Assembly (NCBI GenBank): GCA_965249185.1
Contig: CBDFLS010000002.1
Coordinates: 620,001-684,000, forward strand
DNA: 64,000 bases
Source: CBDFLS01 sp965249185
GTDB lineage: Bacteria; Chloroflexota; Dehalococcoidia; Lucifugimonadales; Australimonadaceae
Direction: 5' to 3'
The position numbers and the translations under genes were made by a program. Under the pieces are notes generated by a model. The model saw only the letters and a program-made list of their open reading frames with translations, searched no databases and was not told where the DNA came from. Below are positions 9,151 to 17,562 of this stretch, in pieces; position 1 is the first letter of the stretch; every line of letters starts with the position of its first letter.

Positions 9151-10815
9151 ATGCGACGGAACTGGAAGATAGGTTGGCTTCTCATACCGGCGATCATCGT
9201 TATTGGCCTGGGGCTGCTGGCGGCTTGTGGTGAAGATGCAACGCCGTCGCCCAAGACCGACCGTGTCATCATCGCCATCGCACCGCCGGGGCAGTGGGAC
9301 TCCCGTCCGGCATTGGTCACCCACACCAACATGTGGTACTTCCACCCTATGTACGAGCGCCTCGTGGCGATGGACGATCGAACCGGCGAGTTGATCCCCT
9401 CCCTAGCAACAGAGTGGAACCTAGAACCTGACGGCCATTCCTGGCGCTTCAAGCTGCGCTCGGGTGTGAAGTTCCACGACGGCTCGGACTTCACAGCGGA
9501 GGACGTGGTCTTCTCTTGGGAACAGGAATCGCGGATGGACTCACCAGGAAGCTCCTCCCGAACTCTGCGCGAGCGGGTCACGGCGGTGGAAATCGTCAAC
9601 GACCATGAGGTCGTCTTCCGCACCGACCGACCAGACCTCAACGTCTTTGAGCTCCTCGCCGCCATCCAAAACGCCGGTCTGGAAATTATGAGCAAGACCG
9701 ATTTCGAACAACGAGGGGGCACCGACATCGGTGCTGACGACCCACCCCTGGCGGGTACCGGCCCCTTTATGCACAAGGACGCGCTGAAGGACTCCTTCTA
9801 CCTTTACGAGCGGTTCGACGACTACTGGAATCCGGACGCCCTGCCCAACTTCCATGAGTTCGAGTTCCGTTTCATCGCCGAAGAGTCTTCCCGTCTGGCT
9901 ACCCTGCTGGCCGGCGAGGTGCACGGCGCGAAGTTGGCATTGGACCTGCAGGAAGAGGCAGTGCGGCGAGGGATGGCGGCACTCTCCAACCAGGTTCCCG
10001 GCTTGCGCGTATGGGTCCAGATGTACTGCTGCTACATGCCCAACCGGACTCACACGGCCGAAGGCCTTGAGTACCCCGTTCATCCCGACAGTCCTCTGAT
10101 GGACGTGCTCGTACGCAAGGCCTTGAACAAGGCCATTGATCGTGACGCCATCAACGAGGCCTTCTACGGCGGCAAGGGGATTCGGATGGTTCAGCACGCT
10201 TTCTCCCCCAGCCGCATAGAAGCGCTGAACCCCGAGTGGAATACCCGGTGGGAGGAGGAGTACGGCTACGACCCCGAGGCCGCACGGCAGCTACTCGCGG
10301 AGGCAGGCTATGGTCCTGGCAACCCGTTCCAGACTAACTTCCACATGACGAACCAACCTACCATCCCCTCCTCGCTCGATGTGGCAGAGGCCATCAGCAA
10401 CATGTGGCGGGCCGTTGGCGTCGAGGTCAACCAGATGACGGTTGACCCAGGAGAACGAAAGAGCATTGAGCGGGCACTGGGATGGGACAACCACTTCGTC
10501 CTAGTCTGGTCCCCCGCTTCGGAAATCATCAACCTAAACGTGTACCACACTTCCCTGTTTGGGATATACCTCGGCTGGCAGCATCCCACGATGCAAGATC
10601 TCGTCGGAAAGTTGATGACGATACTCGAACCCGACAAGCAGGACCCCCTGCTGAAGGAAGTCGGGAGCTTTCTTTACGAGCAGCATGGGTTCATCCCTCT
10701 CCACTGGCTGCCCGTGGAGGTGACTGTGAATCCTGAGTTCATCAAGGAATGGATATTCCCGGGCCTGAGGGGACCTGTAGATTCCGTCTGGAACATACGG
10801 GTCACGACAGAGTAA
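9151..10815 (+). CDS. ABC transporter substrate-binding lipoprotein, family 5 (peptide/nickel/opine type)
   Basis: A 554-residue exported lipoprotein. The signal peptide ends in a lipobox LLAAC with Cys26, followed by a short Pro/Ser linker. The SBP_bac_5 fold is recognisable from the RFKLRSGVKFHDGSDFTAEDV block near residues 100-120 and the VRKALNKAIDRDAI block. Such proteins deliver oligopeptides, opines or other N-rich solutes to an ABC permease. No permease or ATPase gene is adjacent, so it is an orphan here. The start was placed at ATG 9151 because GAGGGGAGAGG lies just upstream; the in-frame upstream GTG would hide the signal peptide. Confidence 0.9.
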   Translation: MRRNWKIGWLLIPAIIVIGLGLLAACGEDATPSPKTDRVIIAIAPPGQWDSRPALVTHTNMWYFHPMYERLVAMDDRTGELIPSLATEWNLEPDGHSWRFKLRSGVKFHDGSDFTAEDVVFSWEQESRMDSPGSSSRTLRERVTAVEIVNDHEVVFRTDRPDLNVFELLAAIQNAGLEIMSKTDFEQRGGTDIGADDPPLAGTGPFMHKDALKDSFYLYERFDDYWNPDALPNFHEFEFRFIAEESSRLATLLAGEVHGAKLALDLQEEAVRRGMAALSNQVPGLRVWVQMYCCYMPNRTHTAEGLEYPVHPDSPLMDVLVRKALNKAIDRDAINEAFYGGKGIRMVQHAFSPSRIEALNPEWNTRWEEEYGYDPEAARQLLAEAGYGPGNPFQTNFHMTNQPTIPSSLDVAEAISNMWRAVGVEVNQMTVDPGERKSIERALGWDNHFVLVWSPASEIINLNVYHTSLFGIYLGWQHPTMQDLVGKLMTILEPDKQDPLLKEVGSFLYEQHGFIPLHWLPVEVTVNPEFIKEWIFPGLRGPVDSVWNIRVTTE

Positions 10816-10894
10816 GATGGCCCTTAGGTTATTCGCGTCCATACCTGTGCAGAGATACGCTCGGGAAGTTGCTCAAATCTGACTTCAGGTAGCT

Positions 10895-11202
10895 GTACGG
10901 CAGGTACGATTGGTTATCGAAGATTCCCCTGGCGCTCCCGACCAGGGGAATCTCAAAATGAGTAAACTGGTCGAGCAAGACAGGGTTCACGCGGTTATTG
11001 GGCCACTGTTTAGTCATGTCGGATACGCTGTCAGAGACTATGTAATCAGAGAAGGTATTCCCCAGCTCTATGCAATTCCAGGGACCCTGGCCGAAAGTGG
11101 AGACCCGGAGCGAAGCCCGAACATCTTTCGCGTTGATTTTATTGAAGAGGCCGCCATCCCCCTGAAAGCGGAGCCCATCTTTAGAGAGACGGGGCTTAGA
11201 CG
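10895..11202 (+). pseudogene. Fragment of a branched-chain-amino-acid-type ABC substrate-binding protein
   Basis: The frame through 10910 reads a central piece of a Peripla_BP_6 (LivJ-like) protein: a VIEDSPGAPDQG stretch, a VHAVIGPLFSH stretch and a GIPQLYAIPGT stretch, matching the family's first ligand-binding lobe. There is no signal peptide upstream. The frame runs straight into the duplicated 289-bp segment at 11203, so both ends are missing. It is a remnant stranded by rearrangement. Confidence 0.75.
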
Positions 11203-11491
11203 GCCTTCCGGATGCTCCTCTTTGCTGGGGTCTTCTTCGCATCTGCGTGGGTGGCGATGGTTTTCTGGGGTATGATCGCCGAGCGCACGGCGGTCATTAC
11301 CATCTCCTACACTACCGCCGCCCTGGGAGTCGTTTGACTGTGGTCGGCCGTCGCCCCCATGGCCTGGCTGGTGGCCTTCCGTGTGAAAAAGGGGAGCGTC
11401 ATCGAGTTCTAGGTCGCTCCACGAGCCAGGGCCCCGTGAGGACCTAGCTGCGACTCAGCGCCACGGGTGCTGCGCGGCGGCGAGTGGCTCG
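11203..11491 (+). repeat. 289-bp direct repeat, copy B, with a truncated membrane-protein pseudogene
   Basis: Second copy of 8524-8812. It holds the last two thirds of the small membrane protein gene. One Gly codon of copy A has become TGA at about 11334, and several other substitutions are present, so it is non-functional. The left boundary cuts an SBP gene fragment and the right boundary falls in the transposase relic sequence. Confidence 0.88.
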
Positions 11492-11549
11492 GGTAACCGC
11501 AAGGGGGCTGAACGCGGGCCGCTATAGCGCCTCCTGAAAGAGGGACCGT

Positions 11550-13832
11550 ATGAGAGTTGTTGGCTACACGGACCGATGGAGCGCCGCCCCGGGCGAAAAG
11601 CTCTCCTTTATGGTGAGCTGTGAGGAGCCGTCCTACCGGGCGAACATCGTGCGGCTCATCCACGGGGATACCAATCCCCAGGGGCCGGGATTCAAAGAGG
11701 AGCCGGTCCAAACGCCCGTGGACGGCGAGTACCGCGGACGCACGCAGGCGCTACATAAAGGCTCCTACGTTCACGTGCCGGACTCCGCGCCTCTCCAGAC
11801 ATCGAGTGGCTTCACCCTCCAGGCCTGGGTCTATCCCACTACGCCTAAGAAGGGAGACCAGGGCATTCTCACCAAATGGTCCGCCTCTGACGGCGTTGGC
11901 TACGCGCTGGTGATCGGAGAGGACGGCGCCGCGGCCCTATGGCTAGGAGACGGGAGCGGCGGCATGGAGCAGGTGAGGTCGGGCAAGCCCTTGCGGGCGC
12001 GGACCTGGCACTTTATCTGCGGCGGCTACGATGCCAAGGCCAAGCGTGCTTTTCTCCACCAAGAGCCGCTCGATGGGCGTTACGTCTCCGATGTAAAAGC
12101 CGTGGTGGAGCGGGCCAGCGAGCTGTCGAACCTTGGACAGCGCGCTGCTCCATTCCTGATGGCCGGCTACTGCCAGCGGGTGGAGTCCGGAGACGCCGTG
12201 GTGGAGGGCCATTTCAACGGCAAGATAGATGGACCGTGCATCTTCAATCGCGCCCTTACCGCCCAGGAGGTAGAGGCGTTAAGGGATGGCGCTCCTCCAG
12301 CGAGCTTCGGGACGTCGCTGATCGCCGCGTGGGACCTCGGCCGGGACTTTGCAACCGTCCGGGTGACCGACACATCGCCCCACGGGCTGCACGGCCAGGC
12401 GGTGAACATGCCCGTGAGGGCGGTGACCGGCCACAACTGGCGGGGTTATGTGCACAGCTTCCGCCACGCGCCCGATGAATACGCTGCCATCCATTTCCAC
12501 GACGATGACCTGGAGGACGCTGGCTGGGAGGCGGACTTCGAGCTCACAGTGCCCCGTGAGACGCGAAGTGGGGTATACGCGGCGCACTTGGTGGCCGGTG
12601 AGAGCGAGGACTACATACCCTTTTTCGTGCGTCCCCAGCGTGGCGCGCCGACCGCGCCGGTCCTCTTTCTGGCGCCCACGGCCAGCTATTTGGCCTACGC
12701 CAATGTCCAATTCTTCGCCGACAACGAGCGTTTTTTCAACAGAGGAGAGAGCTCCGCTGAGCTTCGGCACCAGGGCCGAAATTTCCACAGACCGGAACCT
12801 CAAGCTCAGGACGAGTATGTGATGGCGAACCAGTTGGTGGGTCTCTACGACAGGCACTCCGATGGCAGCGGCGTCTGCCATGCCTCTCGGTTGCGGCCCA
12901 TGGTCAATATCCGGCCCAAGTACCACTTACCGCGGCTGAAGAATGTCGGGAGCGGGACCCCGTATCCCCATCAATTCAACGCCGACCTGCACCTCGTAGA
13001 CTGGCTGGAGACCAAAGGGCACCGGTACGATGTGGCGACCGACGATGACCTCAATTTTGAGGGAGTGGAGCTCTTAAGACCCTATCCGGTGGTGGTCACG
13101 GGGACCCATCCTGAGTACTGGTCCGGTCCCATGCTGGACGCTCTTCAAAGCTACCTGGACGGTGGAGGCCGGCTCATGTACCTTGGGGGCAATGGCTTCT
13201 TCTGGGTAACCTCCTATCACCCAGAGCGGCCTCACGTGATAGAGGTCCGCCGGTGGCATGGGACCAGGGCCTGGCAGGCGGAGCCCGGGGAATACTACCA
13301 CTCCACCACGGGAGAGCTGGGAGGGCTGTGGCGCTTCCGGGGCAGGCCACCCCAGCGGATGCTGGGAGTCGGCTTCGCCGCCCAAGGCTTCGACTACTCG
13401 CTCCCCTTCCAGCGTCAGCCTGGCAGCTTCGATCCCCGGGCCGCTTTCATCTTCGAGGGGATCGGCGACGATGAGGTCATCGGCGATTTTGGTCTGGTGA
13501 TGGAGGGCGCCGGCGGGTTCGAGGTGGACCGTGTCGACCCCGAGCAAGGCACCTCCGAGGATACGCTGGTGCTGGCGACGGTGACCGGCTTCTCCAATAT
13601 CTATCAGCGAGCGGTGGAGGAGGTGCTGATGAACGGTCCCCACGGCGGCACAGTGGACCCCGAGGTGCGGGGCGACATGACCTATCTGCCGCTCCCCGGT
13701 GGAGGCGCCGTCTTCTCGATCAGCTCCATCGCCTGGTGCGGCAGCCTCTCGCATAATGGCTACGACAACAACGTCTCGCGCATCACGGACAATGTCCTGC
13801 GGCAGTTCTCGGTTGAAGGGCCGCTCGCTTGA
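11550..13832 (+). CDS. N,N-dimethylformamidase large-subunit-like protein (LamG + DUF6605)
   Basis: A 760-residue protein with the layout of the large subunit of bacterial dimethylformamidase: a short N-terminal beta region (1-65), a LamG/concanavalin-like domain (about 66-245) and a large C-terminal catalytic domain (about 250-755). Characterised enzymes hydrolyse DMF to dimethylamine and formate at a 2-Tyr-1-carboxylate iron site; I did not map those residues. No small-subunit gene is adjacent, so the true substrate may be another small amide. AAAGAGGGA precedes the ATG. A second copy at 1-3566 is broken by an IS and a frameshift. A class III aminotransferase gene follows after 35 bp. Confidence 0.85.
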   Translation: MRVVGYTDRWSAAPGEKLSFMVSCEEPSYRANIVRLIHGDTNPQGPGFKEEPVQTPVDGEYRGRTQALHKGSYVHVPDSAPLQTSSGFTLQAWVYPTTPKKGDQGILTKWSASDGVGYALVIGEDGAAALWLGDGSGGMEQVRSGKPLRARTWHFICGGYDAKAKRAFLHQEPLDGRYVSDVKAVVERASELSNLGQRAAPFLMAGYCQRVESGDAVVEGHFNGKIDGPCIFNRALTAQEVEALRDGAPPASFGTSLIAAWDLGRDFATVRVTDTSPHGLHGQAVNMPVRAVTGHNWRGYVHSFRHAPDEYAAIHFHDDDLEDAGWEADFELTVPRETRSGVYAAHLVAGESEDYIPFFVRPQRGAPTAPVLFLAPTASYLAYANVQFFADNERFFNRGESSAELRHQGRNFHRPEPQAQDEYVMANQLVGLYDRHSDGSGVCHASRLRPMVNIRPKYHLPRLKNVGSGTPYPHQFNADLHLVDWLETKGHRYDVATDDDLNFEGVELLRPYPVVVTGTHPEYWSGPMLDALQSYLDGGGRLMYLGGNGFFWVTSYHPERPHVIEVRRWHGTRAWQAEPGEYYHSTTGELGGLWRFRGRPPQRMLGVGFAAQGFDYSLPFQRQPGSFDPRAAFIFEGIGDDEVIGDFGLVMEGAGGFEVDRVDPEQGTSEDTLVLATVTGFSNIYQRAVEEVLMNGPHGGTVDPEVRGDMTYLPLPGGGAVFSISSIAWCGSLSHNGYDNNVSRITDNVLRQFSVEGPLA

Positions 13833-13867
13833 AACAGAGGCCCGCGATTCAGTAGAGAGGAGCACTC

Positions 13868-15166
13868 ATGACAGCAAGACGGCATACCCAGGAGGAGGCG
13901 GACCTGCTCCAACGCGCCGCCCGTGTCTGGCCTGACGGCAATCTCGGTAACCTGCGGCCCGTGAATGGCTATGAGCTGTTCATCCGCGAGGGTCGTGGCT
14001 CGCATATCTGGGATGTCAGCGGCAACGAGTACATCGATTACCTTCTGGGCTCGGGCCCCCTGATCCTAGGCCACGCCCATCCGGCGGTCATAGAAGCGGT
14101 GGAAAGGACGCTTCCGGGAGGCACCACCTACGCCACCCAGAACGTGGAGGCGCTCCTGCTCTCAGAGGAGATTGTGTCCGCCGTGCCCTGCGCCGAGCAG
14201 ATCCGGTTCACCACCAGCGGGACCGAGGCGACCTTCCAATGCCTCCGTCTGGCCCGCGCGTACCGCAAGCGCGACAAGGTGTTGAAGTTCGAGGGCGCCT
14301 ATCATGGACTCCACGACTACGCCATGATGAGCTGGTCCCCCCATGACCCGCCTCCTTTTCCGGAGCCGGTGCCCTCCTCTGCCGGCATCCCCAAAGCCGT
14401 GCAGGACACGGTGCTCATCGCGCCCTTCAACGATCTGGAGACCACCACGGCGATCATCGAGGCGCACCAGGACGAGTTGGCCGTGGTCATCGTAGAGCCG
14501 TTGCAGCGAAACCTCCCCGCGGTGCCCGGATTTTTGGAGGGAGTCCGAGCGGTTACGGCCAGGCATGATATACCGCTGGTGTTCGACGAGGTGGTGACGG
14601 GCTTCCGGCTGGCCTACGGCGGGGCCCAGGAGTTCTACGGCGTGGTGCCCGACCTGGCGGCACTGGGGAAGATTGTGGGCGGCGGCTTCCCACTGGCGGC
14701 CGTGGTGGGCCGGCGGGAGCTGATGCAGGCCTACGACGTCGAAGCAGTCGGTTTCAGTGAGTGGGTGCCCCAGATTGGGACCCTGAACGGCGGTCCCGTG
14801 GCCGCCGCCGCTGGGCTGGCTACGCTTAAGGAGCTCCAGCACGAGGGCATTTACGAACGGTACCGCGCCACCGGAACGTTCTTGAAAGACACGCTCCAGC
14901 GGCTGCTGGACGAGGCTGAGATCCCAGCCCAGGTCTCGGGCGATGCCTCGGCTTTCGATGTCTACTTTACCGACCACCCCGTCACCGACTACCGGTCCTC
15001 GTTGGACTCGAATGTGGCGCTGAACACGATCTTCGACCGGGCGCTCCTGGAGAATGGCGTCTTCAAGCGGCCCCGTCAGCTTTACGTCGGCATGTGCCAC
15101 ACCGACGCCGATGTGGAACGGACGGTGGAGGCGTTCAAAGCGGCGGTGGGGGCACTCAGAGAATAG
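13868..15166 (+). CDS. Class III PLP-dependent aminotransferase (glutamate-1-semialdehyde aminomutase-like)
   Basis: A 432-residue fold-type I PLP enzyme. Visible features are the FTTSGTEAT phosphate-binding loop, the cofactor-contacting DEVVTGFR motif and Lys268 in GKIVGGGFPLAAVVG, which forms the Schiff base. The closest group is aspartate aminotransferase family / HemL-like proteins. Chromosomal heme-type HemL is less likely given its catabolic neighbours. GAGAGGAGC lies just before the ATG. It is probably co-transcribed with the dimethylformamidase-like gene 35 bp upstream, which could supply an amine substrate; that link is inference. Confidence 0.88.
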   Translation: MTARRHTQEEADLLQRAARVWPDGNLGNLRPVNGYELFIREGRGSHIWDVSGNEYIDYLLGSGPLILGHAHPAVIEAVERTLPGGTTYATQNVEALLLSEEIVSAVPCAEQIRFTTSGTEATFQCLRLARAYRKRDKVLKFEGAYHGLHDYAMMSWSPHDPPPFPEPVPSSAGIPKAVQDTVLIAPFNDLETTTAIIEAHQDELAVVIVEPLQRNLPAVPGFLEGVRAVTARHDIPLVFDEVVTGFRLAYGGAQEFYGVVPDLAALGKIVGGGFPLAAVVGRRELMQAYDVEAVGFSEWVPQIGTLNGGPVAAAAGLATLKELQHEGIYERYRATGTFLKDTLQRLLDEAEIPAQVSGDASAFDVYFTDHPVTDYRSSLDSNVALNTIFDRALLENGVFKRPRQLYVGMCHTDADVERTVEAFKAAVGALRE

Positions 15167-15284
15167 CGGGCCGGTCCACACCGATGCCGAGAAGGCGGCG
15201 GGAGTCATCGGCTCGCTGCTGGCCCAGGACGCTATGGGGGCGGCGGTGGTGGGCCTGAGTAGTCACGCGCCGGACGGGGAGCGC

Positions 15285-15585
15285 GTTCATTGCCCCAAGT
15301 GTGAGCAGGTGCGGTCGTTCCGCAAGTACGCCTCTCACCAACTGCGCTCGTCGTGGACGTGCATAGCTTGTGGCAACCATGTTCAACCGCTGGCGGGAAC
15401 CATCTTCGAGAAGTCGTCCACATCGCTGCACCTGTGGATTTATGCCATGTGTGTCATGGTTAGCACCAAATGCGGGATATCCGCTAAACAGTTAAACAGT
15501 TGGAACGAGAACTTGGCGTTAATTGCAAGACGGCGTGGCGGATGGCCAGGAGGTCTCGCCGGACGCGCAGGCAACTGAGCTGAAG
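15285..15585 (+). pseudogene. IS1595-family transposase N-terminal fragment, frameshifted
   Basis: The zinc-ribbon start of an IS1595-type transposase is readable: CPKC and CIAC cysteine pairs, then AGTIFEKSSTSLHLWIYAM and KCGISAKQL. At about 15490 the frame slips; the expected QLERELGVNCKTAWRM sequence continues in another frame. Beyond 15585 the similarity stops at a recombinase fragment. The catalytic DDE domain is missing, so this is a relic. It differs from the intact IS1595 element at 52673. Confidence 0.8.
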
Positions 15586-15975
15586 CAGTTAGCGCTGGCT
15601 TTCAAGAGATTACAGGCGCAAGAGGACCGTCTGACGGATGCCGATCTCAACGAAGCTGTGGAGCTATATTGGTACAAAGCGGACATGGAAATCCTGCGAA
15701 AGCGCCGCTCGGAGCTCGATCATGCCGCTAGAGATTTAGAGGGGCGGGCAAAACAAGAGCATGACGGCCGTGCAGTCTTGGAGCACCTAGATGGATTCTG
15801 CCGGCAGGTAGCCCAGGGTTTGGACGCGCTAACCTTTGATGAACGGCAGCAACTTCTTCGGCTGTTGGTAGCGCGAATCACAGTCGAAGATGGCATCGCT
15901 CGGGTCGAGACGGTGATTCCCGAAGTTGATAAATTGCGCGCCGCTCATGGTGAGCCTGTCGAACCATCGTGGTGA
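15548..15975 (+). pseudogene. C-terminal fragment of a large serine recombinase
   Basis: Roughly 130 residues with a charged helical/coiled-coil stretch and the ending LTFDERQQLLRLLVARITVEDG, characteristic of the C-terminus of resolvase/invertase-type large serine recombinases. The catalytic N-terminal domain and zinc ribbon are absent, and the frame begins at the IS1595 fragment. The last residues (GEPVEPSW) are encoded by a GAGCCTGTCGAA REP-like repeat. Confidence 0.7.
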
Positions 15976-16046
15976 GCCATCTTCTCCACCCGCTCGTGGT
16001 GAGCCATTCGGCTTTGCTCAGGACGGACTTGTCGAGCCATGAGCGG
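15941..16046. repeat. MITE/REP-like element with CCGCTCATGG ends
   Basis: A 106-bp stretch bounded by the perfect inverted repeat CCGCTCATGG (15941-15950) and CCATGAGCGG (16037-16046). It contains GAGCCTGTCGAA, CTTGTCGAGCC and two copies of GTGGTGAGCCAT. This looks like a clustered REP or a short non-autonomous element. It truncates the gene that overlaps the stop of the GrdE-like CDS. Confidence 0.6.
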
Positions 16047-16100
16047 AGCGTCATCGGACAGGATGACGCGCGTGTTCGCTCCGAGTGCGGCCCGCGCCAT
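16047..16100 (-). pseudogene. Truncated ORF translationally coupled to the GrdE-like gene
   Basis: The stop of the upstream CDS and an ATG overlap as TGATG (16102-16098), a classic coupling arrangement. The downstream reading frame starts MARAALGANTRVILSDDAP and then runs into the REP-like cluster at 16046. The frame finally ends at 15945 with repeat-derived residues. It is probably the start of a partner gene whose remainder was lost. I cannot identify the family from about 18 residues. Confidence 0.5.
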
Positions 16101-17398
16101 CAGTACTCGATGCAGCTCTGCTGCGTGAACCCATAGTGGTCCACCGCCGCGAACATGGGCAGGAACCGGTCCAGCTCCAGGGGCCCTTTCGCCGGGCTCG
16201 GCTCCTCGCCCGTCTCCGGGTTGAAGAGCACCGTGTCGCCGCCCACCACCCGCTCCACCGCGGGCACGCTGATGGGCCTGGAGAGGCTGCCGGTGCTGAC
16301 GATGGCGTCCACCTGCGGCGACATGTACAGGAGCGGCGCTTCGTCGCCGGTCTTGCCGCCGGCCTCGAAGGTGACGAGCACCGCCTGAATCCCCAGCTTC
16401 TCGCACTCCTGGGCCGTGAGCATCGCCTCGATGAACATGTTGCCGGCCTCGGGCCAGGTGACGATGGCGCCCCGGGCCCCGAGCCGCCCGGCCAGGCTCG
16501 CCGCTTGGGTGGAGACGAGCACCTTCTCCTGGTGCGTGGTGTAACGGATACGCATCAGGATAACGCCAAGAAAGTTCACGTCCACGCCGTGCCGGCGCAG
16601 CAGGTCCAGGATGATGGGGTTGTTCTGGAGCTCCCAGGTGGGCGCCTTGATGGCGCTGGCCCCGAAGGCGTCGGAGACCAGCGCGCCATCCAGGAACTCC
16701 GTGGCGTTGACGAAGGCGGGCAGGATCTCGCCCAGCCGCAGGCCGTAGAAGTCCGAGCCCCGGGCGGAGTCCCTGCCCGTGCCGGCAATCTGGTGGATGT
16801 AGACGACCTTGGGCAACGAGGGCTCCACCCGCTCAAGGTCGAAGACCTCCAACGCGGGGGGCGTGAGGCCCCTCGTGGTCTCCGCCAGGTACGCGGCCAC
16901 CCGCAGGCCGGAGCGTTGAACGGCGTTCTCGTACTCCAGGTCGCTCAGCTCCTGGTCCATATCCAAGCAGAGCACGATGTTGATGGTCCGGACGAAGGGA
17001 CTCAGGGCGCCCGGCCCCACCATGTCCAGGAAGCTGTCCGCCGAGTGGCCAAACACCACCCGCCGCTCGCCCAGGAGAGGGGACGACTCCATGACCGCCA
17101 ACCCCGAAAGCCGGTGAGTCCTGCCGGCGCCCACCGGCGCGGTGCCCCCGAGAATCCCCGGGAACACGCATCCCCCGCCATCCACCTTTACCCTCGGCTC
17201 CACCGCATCGCGCAGGTGAATGATCCGGGCGTTCTCCCCGGGCCGCACCACTTCGAAGGCCACCCGCTTTATTCTCAGGTCCTCCAGCACCAGCGATGTG
17301 AGGGCATCCGCGTCGATGTGGAGCACCTCGCCCTCCAGGCGGGTGCTCCCATCAAACAGGACGTCCGCGACGGGGAATGTTCCCAGCTCGAATCTCAT
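16100..17398 (-). CDS. Glycine/sarcosine/betaine reductase component B (GrdE/GrdG-like) homologue without the pyruvoyl Cys
   Basis: A 432-residue protein co-linear with GrdE, the proprotein of component B in glycine/sarcosine/betaine reductase (Gly_reductase family). Good landmarks are the EPRVKVDGGG block (68-76), GAGRTHRLSGLAV (91-103) and NNPIILDLL (259-267). In GrdE an SGNC site self-cleaves to form the substrate-binding pyruvoyl group. Here the aligned stretch is VSDAFGASAI (241-250), with Phe245 at the Cys position. Cleavage and reductase chemistry are therefore unlikely, and the function is unknown. The start was chosen at the ATG giving the family's N-terminus. It overlaps a truncated downstream ORF. 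Confidence 0.8.
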   Translation of the reverse strand: MRFELGTFPVADVLFDGSTRLEGEVLHIDADALTSLVLEDLRIKRVAFEVVRPGENARIIHLRDAVEPRVKVDGGGCVFPGILGGTAPVGAGRTHRLSGLAVMESSPLLGERRVVFGHSADSFLDMVGPGALSPFVRTINIVLCLDMDQELSDLEYENAVQRSGLRVAAYLAETTRGLTPPALEVFDLERVEPSLPKVVYIHQIAGTGRDSARGSDFYGLRLGEILPAFVNATEFLDGALVSDAFGASAIKAPTWELQNNPIILDLLRRHGVDVNFLGVILMRIRYTTHQEKVLVSTQAASLAGRLGARGAIVTWPEAGNMFIEAMLTAQECEKLGIQAVLVTFEAGGKTGDEAPLLYMSPQVDAIVSTGSLSRPISVPAVERVVGGDTVLFNPETGEEPSPAKGPLELDRFLPMFAAVDHYGFTQQSCIEY

Positions 17399-17435
17399 GG
17401 GCTTGGAAGCAGCATAGGTGCGGCCGGTACGAGCG

Positions 17436-17477
17436 TCAAGCTGGCGGCGGTGGGCCTCAAGCTGGCGGCGGTGGGAT
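17436..17477 (+). repeat. Two tandem copies of a 21-bp unit
   Basis: The unit begins TCAAGCTGGCGGCGGTGGG and is repeated at 17436-17456 and 17457-17477, in the region between the divergent GrdE-like and amidohydrolase genes. It may carry or disturb regulatory sites for either gene; no palindrome is obvious. Confidence 0.85.
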
Positions 17478-17562
17478 TGTCGCATGCAGCCACCTGGGAT
17501 ACGATGATGCCCGGCAGCCAGAGCGCGGCGGCACGCCACGGGCGGCCGAGAGGAGGGACCCA

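Noticed and set aside
11203..11411. In-frame TGA in the duplicated small membrane protein, considered as another selenocysteine
   Set aside because: The aligned codon in copy A is Gly, the copy lacks its start, and it lies in an obvious rearrangement scar.
16100..17539. Longer N-terminus for the GrdE-like protein
   Set aside because: The added residues are a translated 21-bp tandem repeat with no family similarity.
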